A stretch of DNA of 35,017 nt. It comes from Acidobacteriota bacterium (GTDB lineage Bacteria > Aquificota > Aquificia > Aquificales > Aquificaceae). The stretch is taken from contig RFFP01000035.1 of NCBI GenBank assembly GCA_003696155.1, positions 1 through 35,017 on the forward strand. Direction: 5' to 3'. The translations under genes were made by a program, and so were the position numbers. Under the pieces are notes generated by a model. That model did no database searches, was not told the DNA's origin, and saw only the letters and a list, made by a program, of their open reading frames with translations. This document shows positions 34,843 through 35,017 of the stretch, piece after piece (the stretch's first letter is position 1; every line of letters starts with the position of its first letter).

Positions 34843-35017
34843 TTATTCAAACACCTCCGCAAGGTCTATCTCTAAATTTAAAAGCTCAGAGCTAACTTTA
34901 CCTTTACCTCTTGCTTGGGAGAAGAGCTTAAAACCCTCCTGAGTGTTGACATAAACCTCAAAAGTCTTCCTCTTTGGGTCTACTATCCAATACTCTTTCA
35001 CACCCGAGCGCTCATAA
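34843..35017 (-). CDS. Uma2-family (DUF820) putative nuclease, C-terminal end only
   Basis: The last 57 residues are visible; the rest lies beyond the window. YERSGVKEYWIVDPKRKTFEVYV is the highly typical GVxEYWIVDPxxxxxEVY signature of Uma2 (PD-(D/E)xK-fold putative restriction endonuclease) proteins, followed by a short tail ending LEIDLAEVFE. Such genes are numerous and often mobile in thermophiles and cyanobacteria. It stops 17 bp before the CZB gene, so it may have inserted into a former operon. Confidence 0.8.
   Translation of the reverse strand, partial: YERSGVKEYWIVDPKRKTFEVYVNTQEGFKLFSQARGKGKVSSELLNLEIDLAEVFE

Overview
This window is a compact, gene-dense stretch of a thermophilic Aquificales-type chromosome, most likely family Aquificaceae (Hydrogenobacter/Thermocrinis/Aquifex relatives). 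The evidence is moderate GC with heavy AGG/AGA arginine use, a LeuT-type transporter, a histone-deacetylase-like protein whose catalytic residues sit one position from the Aquifex HDLP numbering, DapL, a core-only MetG, futalosine-pathway MqnE and an FtsH with the GEPGVGKT P-loop. The genus call is inference. Genes overlap by 4-30 bp in many places and some convergent genes overlap at their 3' ends.

Region 1 (1-2600, +): zinc/manganese-type uptake, with the end of an outer-membrane barrel gene, a ZnuA-like binding protein and an ABC-3 permease but no ATPase. Region 2 (2601-8059, +): an intergenic region with a consensus promoter overlapped by a Fur-box-like palindrome, then a ferric iron importer (fbpA-fbpB-fbpC), then a secreted FMN-binding protein with a flavinylation motif and an 8-TM membrane protein built from two 4-TM repeats. 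I consider this flavin/membrane pair beside the iron importer the best candidate for a poorly described system. Region 3 (8117-13638, +): panD, an unknown protein, tilS, ftsH, leuC and a Mut7-C RNase-like gene.

Region 4 (13612-21399, -): reading leftwards, dapL, a LeuT-family transporter, a CBS/PDC-sensor protein and the HDLP/AcuC deacetylase form one overlapping operon. Then comes an intergenic dispersed repeat, then thiS, thiG and hemG. Region 5 (21435-26507): rnhC, an orphan ABC-3 metal permease (-), polX, a stand-alone degenerate GGDEF protein and mqnE. A second, about 95% identical copy of the dispersed repeat lies just after mqnE.

Region 6 (26739-29758, -): a YmdB-like phosphodiesterase, a ComEC/Rec2 protein without its nuclease domain, a tandem HepT/DUF86-like protein, and a tRNA-Leu(CAG) at the upstream end. 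Region 7 (29790-35017): an apparent gene remnant, metG and moeA (+), and on the minus strand an Uma2-type protein (partial), a stand-alone CZB zinc-binding protein, and the iron-sulfur and membrane subunits of a DMSO-reductase/SoeBC-type complex without a catalytic subunit. No CRISPR array, complete insertion sequence or rRNA was seen.
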